Source of the DNA: an uncultured Bacilli bacterium
GTDB lineage: Bacteria > Bacillota_I > Bacilli_A > RF39 > UBA660
NCBI GenBank assembly: GCA_947631655.1
Contig: CANRME010000069.1
Location: 1-6,557 of the forward strand
Length of the DNA stretch: 6,557 nucleotides
Reading direction: 5' to 3'
Under the pieces are notes generated by a model. The model had not been told where the DNA came from. It searched no databases and saw nothing but the letters and a program-made list of their open reading frames with translations. This document shows positions 1-4,958 of the stretch, one piece after another (the first letter of the stretch is position 1; every line of letters begins with the position of its first letter). Made by a program: the position numbers and the translations under genes.

Positions 1-65
1 TTTTTTCTATCAATAATTCTTACTTCACTACTAGATACTTCTAAAGCATCAATTACTTTATCCAT
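1..65 (-). CDS. 5' end of an unidentified protein gene, cut by the window edge
   Basis: Reading from an ATG at 65 down to base 1 gives 21 open codons, MDKVIDALEVSSSEVRIIDR followed by K, with no stop before the edge. A Shine-Dalgarno-like GGGTGAT sits about 4-5 nt upstream, and a terminator for spoVG lies just before it, so a new gene starting here is plausible. In B. subtilis glmU follows spoVG, but the peptide lacks the glycine-rich nucleotidyltransferase start (AxGxGTRM) expected of GlmU. I do not recognise the family from so few residues. The upstream region shares a CATATAATTTA element with yabG, which hints at similar regulation but proves nothing. Confidence 0.5.
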   Translation of the reverse strand, partial: MDKVIDALEVSSSEVRIIDRK

Positions 66-80
66 TATATCACCCAGTAA

Positions 81-109
81 ATTATATGAAACATCATAAA
101 AAAAAGACC
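81..109 (-). promoter_or_regulatory. candidate promoter of the truncated left-edge gene, resembling the yabG promoter
   Basis: The minus strand reads GGTCTT, 15 nt, then CATATAAT (81-88), followed by TTACTGG. The arrangement before yabG is nearly the same: GGTATT, 15 nt, CATATAATTTAGTGG. CATATAAT contains a perfect sigma-A -10 (TATAAT) but no good -35 lies 17 nt away. It also matches the sigma-E -10 consensus CATACAnT with one difference. The upstream hexamer is part of the spoVG terminator stem, so its likeness may be incidental. Confidence 0.3.
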
Positions 110-120
110 ATCAGGTCTTT
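98..120 (-). terminator. intrinsic terminator of spoVG
   Basis: On the minus strand, AAAGACC (120-114), loop TGAT and GGTCTTT (109-103) form a perfect 7-bp stem, followed by an uninterrupted T run down to 98. The stem begins inside the TAA stop codon of spoVG (121-119), so gene end and terminator are fused. This is a standard Rho-independent terminator. Confidence 0.88.
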
Positions 121-379
121 ATTCTTCAATTTTTTCGTATTCAGCTTTAATTGCTTCTTCTAACATAGCTCTCGTTTCTTGATTAACAGGATGAGCTATA
201 TCTCTATAATCGCCAGTAGCAGTTTTTCTACTAGGCATAGCAATAAATAAGCCATTATCTCCTTCTATGATTCTAATATCATGAACAGCAAATGCATCAT
301 CTATTAATACTGATGCAATACCTTTCATTCTTGAACCTTCTTTTTCAATTTTACGAACGTTTACTGATGTAATTTCCAT
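119..379 (-). CDS. spoVG: SpoVG family regulator
   Basis: This 86-aa protein is a clear SpoVG. It starts MEITSVNVRKIE, has the conserved core GLFIAMPSRK (residues 43-52) and the DIAHPVN segment (60-66), and ends in a charged helix. Family members are small cytoplasmic DNA- and RNA-binding proteins. In B. subtilis SpoVG affects asymmetric septation and sporulation; in Listeria and Staphylococcus homologues act as global regulators. The length is close to that of characterised members. The ATG at 379 has an excellent GAAGGAG seven nt upstream (387-393). It has its own sigma-A-like promoter after veg and a terminator overlapping its stop, so it can be made as a single-gene transcript. The B. subtilis neighbour glmU is not recognisable downstream. 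Confidence 0.97.
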   Translation of the reverse strand: MEITSVNVRKIEKEGSRMKGIASVLIDDAFAVHDIRIIEGDNGLFIAMPSRKTATGDYRDIAHPVNQETRAMLEEAIKAEYEKIEE

Positions 380-421
380 ATTCTGACTCCTTCTTTCAAG
401 TTAATTTAATAACTTAGCATA

Positions 422-450
422 ATTTTATAACTTTTTTAACATTTTTGCAA
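422..450 (-). promoter_or_regulatory. sigma-A-type promoter of spoVG
   Basis: On the minus strand, TTGCAA (450-445), a 17-nt spacer and TAAAAT (427-422) form a good housekeeping promoter in the short veg-spoVG gap. The expected start, near 415, leaves a leader of about 35 nt before the ATG. B. subtilis spoVG is driven by sigma-H. I looked for the sigma-H pattern (AGGA...GAAT) at a suitable distance and did not find it. Confidence 0.65.
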
Positions 451-467
451 GTCTTTCTTATAAAAAC

Positions 468-680
468 TTATTTATTATAAATAATAACCTCTCCAATAGC
501 GACATCAGCATAAGTAAAGCTTCTTGTTCCGTCATTTACTAAAACCGTAAAATGCCTTGGATAAATTCCTGTAACTATTCCTTTTATCAAACACTTTTTA
601 CTCCTATTAGCACTTACTCTTAACATTATCTCCCTATTTAATAAACTACTTATTTCTTCTTTAACAATATCTATATTCAT
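468..680 (-). CDS. veg: Veg family protein
   Basis: This 70-aa protein matches the Veg family in order and pattern: an N-terminal helix (2-15), a basic stretch ANRSKK (24-29), then G-x-V-T-x-x-YP-x-x-F-x-V (34-46), an S-F-T-Y-A-D segment (54-59) and a final beta strand. B. subtilis Veg is about 86 aa, so this copy lacks most of the C-terminal tail. Family knowledge: Veg is abundant in growing B. subtilis and has been linked to biofilm control through SinR and to spore outgrowth. Its ATG (680-678) overlaps the yabG stop as ATGA, a strong sign of translational coupling. The nearest Shine-Dalgarno is only a GGGG-containing stretch within yabG. No separate promoter was evident in the last part of yabG. 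Confidence 0.88.
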   Translation of the reverse strand: MNIDIVKEEISSLLNREIMLRVSANRSKKCLIKGIVTGIYPRHFTVLVNDGTRSFTYADVAIGEVIIYNK

Positions 681-1459
681 CTTGGATACCCCACATACAT
701 TGTTCCATTGGTAATTATTCCTCCCATTCCATCTTTGCCATATTTCGTTTTCTCTAAAAGATGAATTAAATCGATTTCTTTATTTCTTTCACACATTGCT
801 ACTGATACTGCAATAATAGCTGGGTCCAAAGCATGAATATTTACTCTTTTAGGACTTGATGCAAAATTAGCCCCTGCTTTAATTAATTCTTCATAATCAC
901 TTTGACAAGCCCCTGCTATAATAATTAGTTTTTCATGACTTTTCTCATATTTTCTGGCTTCTCTCACGGCTTCAATAAAGTTTTTACTATTCTTATAATT
1001 ATTTAAATCTTCTTTAACTCCCTTCTTTTCATAAAAAGCATCATGTCCCGTAATGATTACAATATCCGGTTTAACTTCCTCTAAAAATCCTCTTATATTT
1101 TTAGCTAAAGCTTCTTCCTCTACCACTTTACCTACCGCATAAACATTAGCATCTTTATAAAACTTCATACATCTATTTAAATAATCTCTATCCCCATCAA
1201 TATGTAATATTTTGCCTGGTAAATAAAAAAACTCACTACGGTCAAGTACGTCATCCAGTATTTCTTCTCGCATCTTTTCATCTTCTTCCGTAGTTTCTTT
1301 AGGTTCTCCTACTTTTACTAAATCATCTAACTCACTATCTGCGAATAATCTTACATCTACTCCTTTTAAATAAGCGACCTCCCCTTTAATATTCAAGACT
1401 AAAAAAATAGTATCATTCTTATAACTATTTCTTGTTACATAATCCCCTTTTTTAATCAT
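677..1459 (-). CDS. yabG: sporulation-specific cysteine protease YabG
   Basis: This 260-aa protein aligns by eye with B. subtilis YabG (about 290 aa) along its length: an SH3-like N-terminus (GDYVTRNSY; GVDVRLFADSELDDL, 33-47), a short charged linker, then PGKILHIDGDRDYL (81-94), DIVIITGHDAF (132-142), IIIAGACQSDYEELIKAGAN (179-198) and FASSPKRVNIHALDP (199-213). It trims spore coat and assembly proteins such as SpoIVA in the mother cell. The catalytic pair reported for B. subtilis, as I recall it, is His172/Cys218. Here H139 and C185 lie in the matching motifs with the same 46-residue spacing. The linker is shorter than in Bacillus. The ATG at 1459 has GGTGAG about 5 nt upstream. It is first in a two-gene unit with veg and implies that the host makes endospores. 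Confidence 0.95.
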   Translation of the reverse strand: MIKKGDYVTRNSYKNDTIFLVLNIKGEVAYLKGVDVRLFADSELDDLVKVGEPKETTEEDEKMREEILDDVLDRSEFFYLPGKILHIDGDRDYLNRCMKFYKDANVYAVGKVVEEEALAKNIRGFLEEVKPDIVIITGHDAFYEKKGVKEDLNNYKNSKNFIEAVREARKYEKSHEKLIIIAGACQSDYEELIKAGANFASSPKRVNIHALDPAIIAVSVAMCERNKEIDLIHLLEKTKYGKDGMGGIITNGTMYVGYPR

Positions 1460-1474
1460 CTAACTCACCACTAA

Positions 1475-1503
1475 ATTATATGTTTTATAACTAAAAAAAT
1501 ACC
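1475..1503 (-). promoter_or_regulatory. candidate (sporulation-type?) promoter of yabG
   Basis: The minus strand shows GGTATT (1503-1498), 15 nt, and CATATAAT (1482-1475). The -10 differs from the sigma-E consensus CATACAnT at one position and the -35 partly fits the sigma-E ATATT core. It also contains a perfect sigma-A TATAAT, but without a recognisable -35 at 17 nt. B. subtilis yabG is a late mother-cell (sigma-K) gene; the sigma-K pattern CATAnnnTA is only approximated. The -35 overlaps the terminator arm of the preceding gene. Location is more certain than sigma class. Confidence 0.45.
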
Positions 1504-1527
1504 AAGTAAATTACTATACTTGATATT
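1493..1527 (-). terminator. strong intrinsic terminator of the coiled-coil protein gene
   Basis: AATATCAAGTA (1527-1517) pairs with TACTTGGTATT (1508-1498) over 11 bp with one U-G wobble, around an 8-nt loop. A run of seven Ts ends at 1493. It lies 28 nt past the stop at 1555 and insulates yabG from the strongly promoted upstream gene. Confidence 0.88.
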
Positions 1528-1554
1528 TCCTAAAATTATTTTAAATTAAAACTA

Positions 1555-2847
1555 TTAATATTTTTCATAAACAGCTCTATATTTACTTACTAGTACACCA
1601 GTTTCACCATATTGGGTAACTGTTCCTCTCGCCGATACTATTTCCCAAGCCTTAAATCTATATCCTGGTTTACCTTTAGGAGGTTCCATAATATATTCTG
1701 TTGTATCTCCTCTTCTACCAATAAGAACTTGTCCACTTAAATTTCCTGTTCCAGGTTCTTGAAATCCTTCACATTCGTTCATATCGCATGAGAATTCTAC
1801 GAACCAAATACAATTTCTTCCGTCTTGTCCACATCCAGCCCAATAGTCGGCATCGCCATTACGACGAACTTTTAATTCTCTTAAAGTAGTATAAAAATGG
1901 AATTCTACATTGGTTTTTTCTGACTCAGCAGGTTTTTCTGGTTCTGCTGGAGTTTTTTCAGGTTCTTTTTCGGCTTCCTCTTGGGCTTTTCTTTCTGCTT
2001 CCTCTTCTAAAGCTTTATTAATTACTTCCCAATCTTTAGCTGAAAGTTCTCTTTGATTAGCAGCTCCACCCTCTTCATTAGTTGTTGTAGTTTTACTAGA
2101 TTGTTGATTATTCTTAGAAGTTGGTTTTGTAACATTTTGAGCTTGTTTTGCTTTTAATTCTTTAGCTTTCTCTTCTTCTTGAGACTTTAACTTTACTGAT
2201 TCTTCTGCTTTAGCTTTGGCTTCTTGTTCCGCTTTTAATCTAGCTTCCTCTTGAGCCTTTTTCTCATCCTCAGCTACTTGTTGTTCGGCAGCTGATTTTT
2301 TTGCTTCGGCTTCTTCCCTAATTCTGTTAACTTCCTCTTGCGCTTTTGCTTTAACGTCATCAGCATCTTTTTTAGCTTTCGCCGCAGCTACTGCAGCATT
2401 ATTTGCTGCTTCTACCCTTTTAGTAGCTGTCTCTTGAGCCTTAGTAGCTACCTCTACTTCTTTTTTTGCTTTAGCAACCTTAGCCTTAGCTGCTTCTATT
2501 TCATTATCAGTTTTAGCAGATTTTAATAAAGCTTCTGCTTCTTCTTGAGCTTTTGTAGCTTTTGCTACTTCTTTTTTAGCTTCCGTTTCAGCATCTTCGG
2601 CTTCCTTAACATTTTTCTCTGCTTCGGCAACTTTTTCGTTTGCAGTTTCTACTTCAGCTTCCGCTTGTTCTACTTCCTTTTCTGCTTCCTCAATAGTTTT
2701 TTCAACATAATTTAAAGTTTCCTTATTATTTGCACTATTAGAGTAAAGCATCTTATTAGAATTAGTAGCAAGAAAAAAAGCTCCTACTGCTACTAAACTT
2801 GATGTAAATACTAAACCTGATATAGTTTTTACAGATAATTTTTTCAT
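1555..2847 (-). CDS. exported or membrane-anchored alanine-rich coiled-coil protein with Cys-containing C-terminal domain
   Basis: I do not recognise an orthologue of this 430-aa protein. A basic N-terminus plus a hydrophobic stretch (about 8-28) is a signal peptide or membrane anchor. Residues about 48-236 are a long Ala/Glu/Lys coiled coil, with clean heptads (A-x-x-x-V-x-x) at 48-110. A polar Asn/Gln/Thr linker (237-262), a short helix (268-295) and an acidic Pro-rich spacer with PEKTPAEPEKP (296-306) follow. The C-terminal domain (about 313-430) is beta-rich, has four cysteines (339, 346, 354, 359), and ends in GYRFKAWEI...KYRAVYE, resembling one InlB/Listeria-Bacteroides-type repeat. There is no LPXTG motif. 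The architecture (anchor, stalk, linker, head) suggests a surface adhesin-like or cell-envelope structural protein. The ATG at 2847 has GTGAGG upstream. It is monocistronic with its own promoter and terminator. Its higher GC follows from Ala/Glu codons. Function unknown. Confidence 0.88.
   Translation of the reverse strand: MKKLSVKTISGLVFTSSLVAVGAFFLATNSNKMLYSNSANNKETLNYVEKTIEEAEKEVEQAEAEVETANEKVAEAEKNVKEAEDAETEAKKEVAKATKAQEEAEALLKSAKTDNEIEAAKAKVAKAKKEVEVATKAQETATKRVEAANNAAVAAAKAKKDADDVKAKAQEEVNRIREEAEAKKSAAEQQVAEDEKKAQEEARLKAEQEAKAKAEESVKLKSQEEEKAKELKAKQAQNVTKPTSKNNQQSSKTTTTNEEGGAANQRELSAKDWEVINKALEEEAERKAQEEAEKEPEKTPAEPEKPAESEKTNVEFHFYTTLRELKVRRNGDADYWAGCGQDGRNCIWFVEFSCDMNECEGFQEPGTGNLSGQVLIGRRGDTTEYIMEPPKGKPGYRFKAWEIVSARGTVTQYGETGVLVSKYRAVYEKY
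2419..2577 (-). repeat. imperfect direct repeat within the coiled-coil region
   Basis: Residues 91-103 (KKEVAKATKAQEE) and 128-140 (KKEVEVATKAQET) are near copies, and their DNA is also alike (blocks at about 2530-2577 and 2419-2466, 111 bp apart). The offset of 37 residues is five heptads plus two, and the extra residues fall in the less regular stretch 111-126. This points to stalk growth by internal duplication, though low-complexity coiled coils can converge on such likeness. Confidence 0.55.
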
Positions 2848-2881
2848 AATAACCTCACATCCCTTTTCTTAAACTTTTATT

Positions 2882-2905
2882 AAGAAGGAACTTTGTTCCT
2901 TTCTT
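2882..2905 (-). promoter_or_regulatory. 5' stem-loop at the start of the coiled-coil gene mRNA
   Basis: On the minus strand, AAGAAAGGAAC (2905-2895), loop AAA and GTTCCTTCTT (2891-2882) form a 10-bp stem with one bulged A. It is not followed by a T run, so it is not a terminator. The promoter's expected start falls at about 2905, so the hairpin would be almost at the very 5' end of the mRNA. Such structures are known to protect transcripts from 5'-end-dependent decay; that role here is inference. Confidence 0.6.
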
Positions 2906-2911
2906 GCCGTT

Positions 2912-2940
2912 AGTATACCATTCCACCTCTTGAAAGTCAA
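2912..2940 (-). promoter_or_regulatory. strong sigma-A promoter of the coiled-coil protein gene
   Basis: TTGACT (2940-2935), a 17-nt spacer and TATACT (2917-2912) on the minus strand are near consensus at both hexamers with ideal spacing. The leader to the ATG at 2847 is about 58 nt and holds a stem-loop. The hexamers and spacing are the same as in the promoter of the 3D-domain gene. Confidence 0.85.
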
Positions 2941-3037
2941 ATTCTCAAGGTTAACAATTTTTGGCACATTACCATATATTATATGCACAAAATTAAGCAT
3001 TTGTTTAAACTATTGGATTGACTTATAATTAAGTTCC

Positions 3038-3055
3038 AAAAAAGTCTCCTACTTT
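3038..3055 (-). terminator. weak terminator after the lipoprotein gene
   Basis: AAAGT (3055-3051), loop AGGAG and ACTTT (3045-3041) form a short 5-bp stem, with the T run continuing to 3038. The stem overlaps the TAA stop of the lipoprotein gene (3056-3054). The stem is A/T-dominated, so it may be leaky. No better candidate was seen in the roughly 110 nt before the next promoter. Confidence 0.4.
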
Positions 3056-3602
3056 AACTATCTATCATTTCACACTTATAACTATTTCTATCACACTTAA
3101 AGTTTTTAAACTCTCTATCATCTAATTCAAAATGTTCTCGTCCTCTTAAATAAATATACCTACTATCTACATTTTGAATAGATAAAGAAAAAATATCATA
3201 CTCAGCTTTCTCTAAAAAATTAATCTTCTTAGTATCTACTCCCCCTAATTTATATTCATATAATTCATTTTTACAATCTAAAGCATAATATAACCTATCT
3301 TCATAAAAATAAGCAACTTCTTTTCTTTTATAATTATCCCAATCTCCACAAGTCTCTACTTTATCTAAAAGAATATAATCGTTATCACCGACTTTATAAA
3401 ATAAGCCATTATATGAAGTAAAATCATTACTTTCTATATTAGTAAAAATATATGTATTGTGTTCTTTATCTCTTCCATAATAATAAATATTTATTTTATC
3501 TTTATCTTCTAAACTGTCGTGTTTAAACCCAGCGTATTTTTCTGATTTTCCACATCCCGTTAATAAAAATAATATTAACAATAAATATATTCTCTTTTTC
3601 AT
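3054..3602 (-). CDS. small lipoprotein of unknown function
   Basis: From the ATG at 3602 this is a 182-aa protein. It starts MKKRIYLLLILFLLTGCGKS, a short basic signal and hydrophobic core followed by the lipobox LTGC with the modified cysteine at residue 17. It should be lipidated and held on the outer face of the membrane. The rest is Tyr-, Asp- and Lys-rich, with many alternating beta-like stretches (INIYYYGRD, YIYLRGREH) and cysteines that might pair. I do not recognise the family. A GTG at 3620 would add six residues, but the ATG is preferred because TAAGGTGG lies 5 nt before it and the signal then has normal length. That ribosome binding site overlaps the ksgA stop, so it is very likely co-transcribed and coupled with ksgA. 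B. subtilis has no such gene here. Confidence 0.85.
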   Translation of the reverse strand: MKKRIYLLLILFLLTGCGKSEKYAGFKHDSLEDKDKINIYYYGRDKEHNTYIFTNIESNDFTSYNGLFYKVGDNDYILLDKVETCGDWDNYKRKEVAYFYEDRLYYALDCKNELYEYKLGGVDTKKINFLEKAEYDIFSLSIQNVDSRYIYLRGREHFELDDREFKNFKCDRNSYKCEMIDS

Positions 3603-3612
3603 AACTACCACC

Positions 3613-4362
3613 TTATACACATTTACATATTTCTATAAATACATTTATTGGTATTTCTTCCGCTCTTGCTTGTAAACTTAAATTGTATTTATTTAATACT
3701 TCTTCTATTTTTCCTAAATCATAATTTTTTAAATTATTTCTTAAGTTCTTTCTTTTCATGGCAAAAGAATCTTTTATTAGTTTATCAAAAGTTTTTCTTA
3801 AATTACTATCTATCTTTTCATTTCTAACTAATTTTATTACTGCACTATCTACTTTTGGTATAGGAACAAAATTATCTTTTCCTACCACAAATTCTAAACT
3901 TACATCAAATCTACTTTGAACTAGCACTGTAAAATACCCATAATCTTTAGTATGTGGTTCCGCCGTTATTCTTTCGGCTACTTCTTTTTGAACCATCAAC
4001 ACCATTTCCCTTACCATTTTATTATCCATTAACTTTGTAATAATCGGTGTTGTTATATAATAAGGTAGATTTGCTACAACAATGGTATCTCTACTTAAAA
4101 TATCATCTAAATTTACCTTCATAATATCAGCATATATAACATCTAAATTATCTATTTTCTCTAGATATTCCTTTAATCTGGTATCAGTTTCGATAGCTAA
4201 CACTTTTCCTTTTTTAACTAAATGTTTAGTTAGTGCGCCGGCGCCGGGACCAATTTCTAGGATTTGTTTATCATTATCTTTAACTAAAGATGTAATATCT
4301 TCCAATACTTTTTCATTGTTTAAAAAATTTTGTCCCAAACTTTTCTTAAAATCAAAATTCAT
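3613..4362 (-). CDS. rsmA: 16S rRNA (adenine(1518)-N6/adenine(1519)-N6)-dimethyltransferase
   Basis: This is KsgA/RsmA, 249 aa, slightly shorter than usual (about 265-290). Motifs in order: KKSLGQNFL (6-14); the SAM-binding EIGPGAGALT (36-45); the acidic AIETD (56-60); the catalytic NLPYYI (98-103); QKEVAERI (125-132); FVPIPKVDSAV (165-175); and the basic KRKNLRNNL near the C-terminus. The enzyme transfers four methyl groups from SAM to two adjacent adenines in helix 45 of 16S rRNA during late small-subunit assembly; loss gives kasugamycin resistance. The ATG at 4362 has AGAGG (4370-4374) upstream. The 3D-domain gene precedes it and the B. subtilis neighbour rnmV is missing from between them. 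A terminator touches its ribosome binding site, so how it is transcribed is unclear. Confidence 0.97.
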   Translation of the reverse strand: MNFDFKKSLGQNFLNNEKVLEDITSLVKDNDKQILEIGPGAGALTKHLVKKGKVLAIETDTRLKEYLEKIDNLDVIYADIMKVNLDDILSRDTIVVANLPYYITTPIITKLMDNKMVREMVLMVQKEVAERITAEPHTKDYGYFTVLVQSRFDVSLEFVVGKDNFVPIPKVDSAVIKLVRNEKIDSNLRKTFDKLIKDSFAMKRKNLRNNLKNYDLGKIEEVLNKYNLSLQARAEEIPINVFIEICKCV

Positions 4363-4374
4363 ATCTTAACCTCT

Positions 4375-4398
4375 AAAAAAGCAAGTTTCTACTCGCTT
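4375..4398 (-). terminator. terminator at the end of the 3D-domain gene, abutting the ksgA ribosome binding site
   Basis: AAGCGAGT (4398-4391), loop AGAA and ACTTGCTT (4386-4379) form an 8-bp stem with one G-U pair, followed by Ts to 4375. The stem overlaps the TAG stop of the 3D gene (4391-4389). The next bases are AGAGG, the ksgA ribosome binding site. It may work as a partial terminator or attenuator rather than a full stop. Confidence 0.8.
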
Positions 4399-4934
4399 CT
4401 TTTCCATCCATATCTTAATACATCATAAGTTACATCTCTTCGACCTACATATTTATAAGCGTAACTTTCACTTTCTACAAGTAAATCTAAAGCTGTACCC
4501 CCAACACCTCTATCAAGAACAATAGCATATATTTCATCTTCGCCATCCATGGAGTAATCTATTTTTACAACACTACCACACGCTAAATTATATTGTGAGG
4601 CTGCCACAATTCTTAAAGTTCCATAATCACTATCATTATAAGTTACAGTTTTATCTCTTACGTCTTGTCCAGTACACCCTAAATGTCCATTACATAAAGG
4701 ACAATCCGCCGCATACCCTGTTAAACTACCGACTATAGTTTCTTTAACCGCATAAATATCATTAGCTACTATTTCTTCAATTTTATTACTCATTGCTATT
4801 AAATCAATTGTTTTATTTAAATTAGCATTAGTTTTTTGAGTCTTTACAACTCCCGAACTATTACCAAGTATTAATAACAATGTTACCATACAACCTAATT
4901 GCACAAGTGTTATTACTTTTTTTAAATATTTCAA
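4389..4934 (-). CDS. membrane-anchored 3D-domain protein (YabE-like, putative peptidoglycan lytic enzyme)
   Basis: This 181-aa protein has one N-terminal membrane segment or signal (about 6-25), a short helical linker and a C-terminal 3D domain (about 69-178). The domain is recognised by SLTGYAADC (70-78), YNLACGSVVKI (115-125), YAIVLDRGVGGTALDLLVES (136-155) and the ending AYKYVGRRDVTYDVL (159-173). The conserved aspartates that name it are most likely D77, D141 and D150. The fold resembles the MltA lytic transglycosylase core and is found in YabE and other Rpf-like wall enzymes. Unlike B. subtilis YabE, which also sits upstream of ksgA, it lacks DUF348 and G5 domains. Cysteines 78, 81, 87 and 119 may form disulfides. 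It starts with TTG at 4934, supported by GGAGGTG (4942-4948) and the lack of an upstream in-frame ATG near that site. Confidence 0.88.
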   Translation of the reverse strand: MKYLKKVITLVQLGCMVTLLLILGNSSGVVKTQKTNANLNKTIDLIAMSNKIEEIVANDIYAVKETIVGSLTGYAADCPLCNGHLGCTGQDVRDKTVTYNDSDYGTLRIVAASQYNLACGSVVKIDYSMDGEDEIYAIVLDRGVGGTALDLLVESESYAYKYVGRRDVTYDVLRYGWKRSE

Positions 4935-4958
4935 AGTAATGCACCTCCACTAGATAAA

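Noticed and set aside
1..65. glmU at the left edge, as expected after spoVG in B. subtilis
   Set aside because: The 21 visible residues lack the GlmU N-terminal nucleotide-binding glycine-rich motif.
380..467. Sigma-H promoter for spoVG
   Set aside because: No AGGA/GAAT pair at proper spacing is present. The only GAAT is immediately before the ATG, within the ribosome binding region.
2338..2526. 62-aa open frame on the plus strand rich in Phe, Ser and Cys
   Set aside because: It lies opposite the Ala/Glu/Lys coiled coil. Its composition is what the complement of such codons gives, and it has no ribosome binding site or recognisable domain.
1555..2847. Sortase-anchored surface protein
   Set aside because: The C-terminus ends in a beta-rich domain with no LPXTG-like motif, hydrophobic tail or terminal basic residues.
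3603..3620. GTG start at 3620 for the lipoprotein
   Set aside because: It would add six residues before the lysine-rich start of the signal peptide and lies inside ksgA. The ATG at 3602 has TAAGGTGG at good distance.
4082..4369. 95-aa open frame on the plus strand
   Set aside because: It is antisense to the conserved ksgA reading frame, including the SAM-binding motif, and shows no family features of its own.
4875..4934. Lipobox in the N-terminus of the 3D protein (QLGC at residues 12-15)
   Set aside because: The -3 position is Gln rather than Leu/Val/Ile, and the hydrophobic segment continues past the cysteine, which fits a membrane helix better than a lipoprotein signal.
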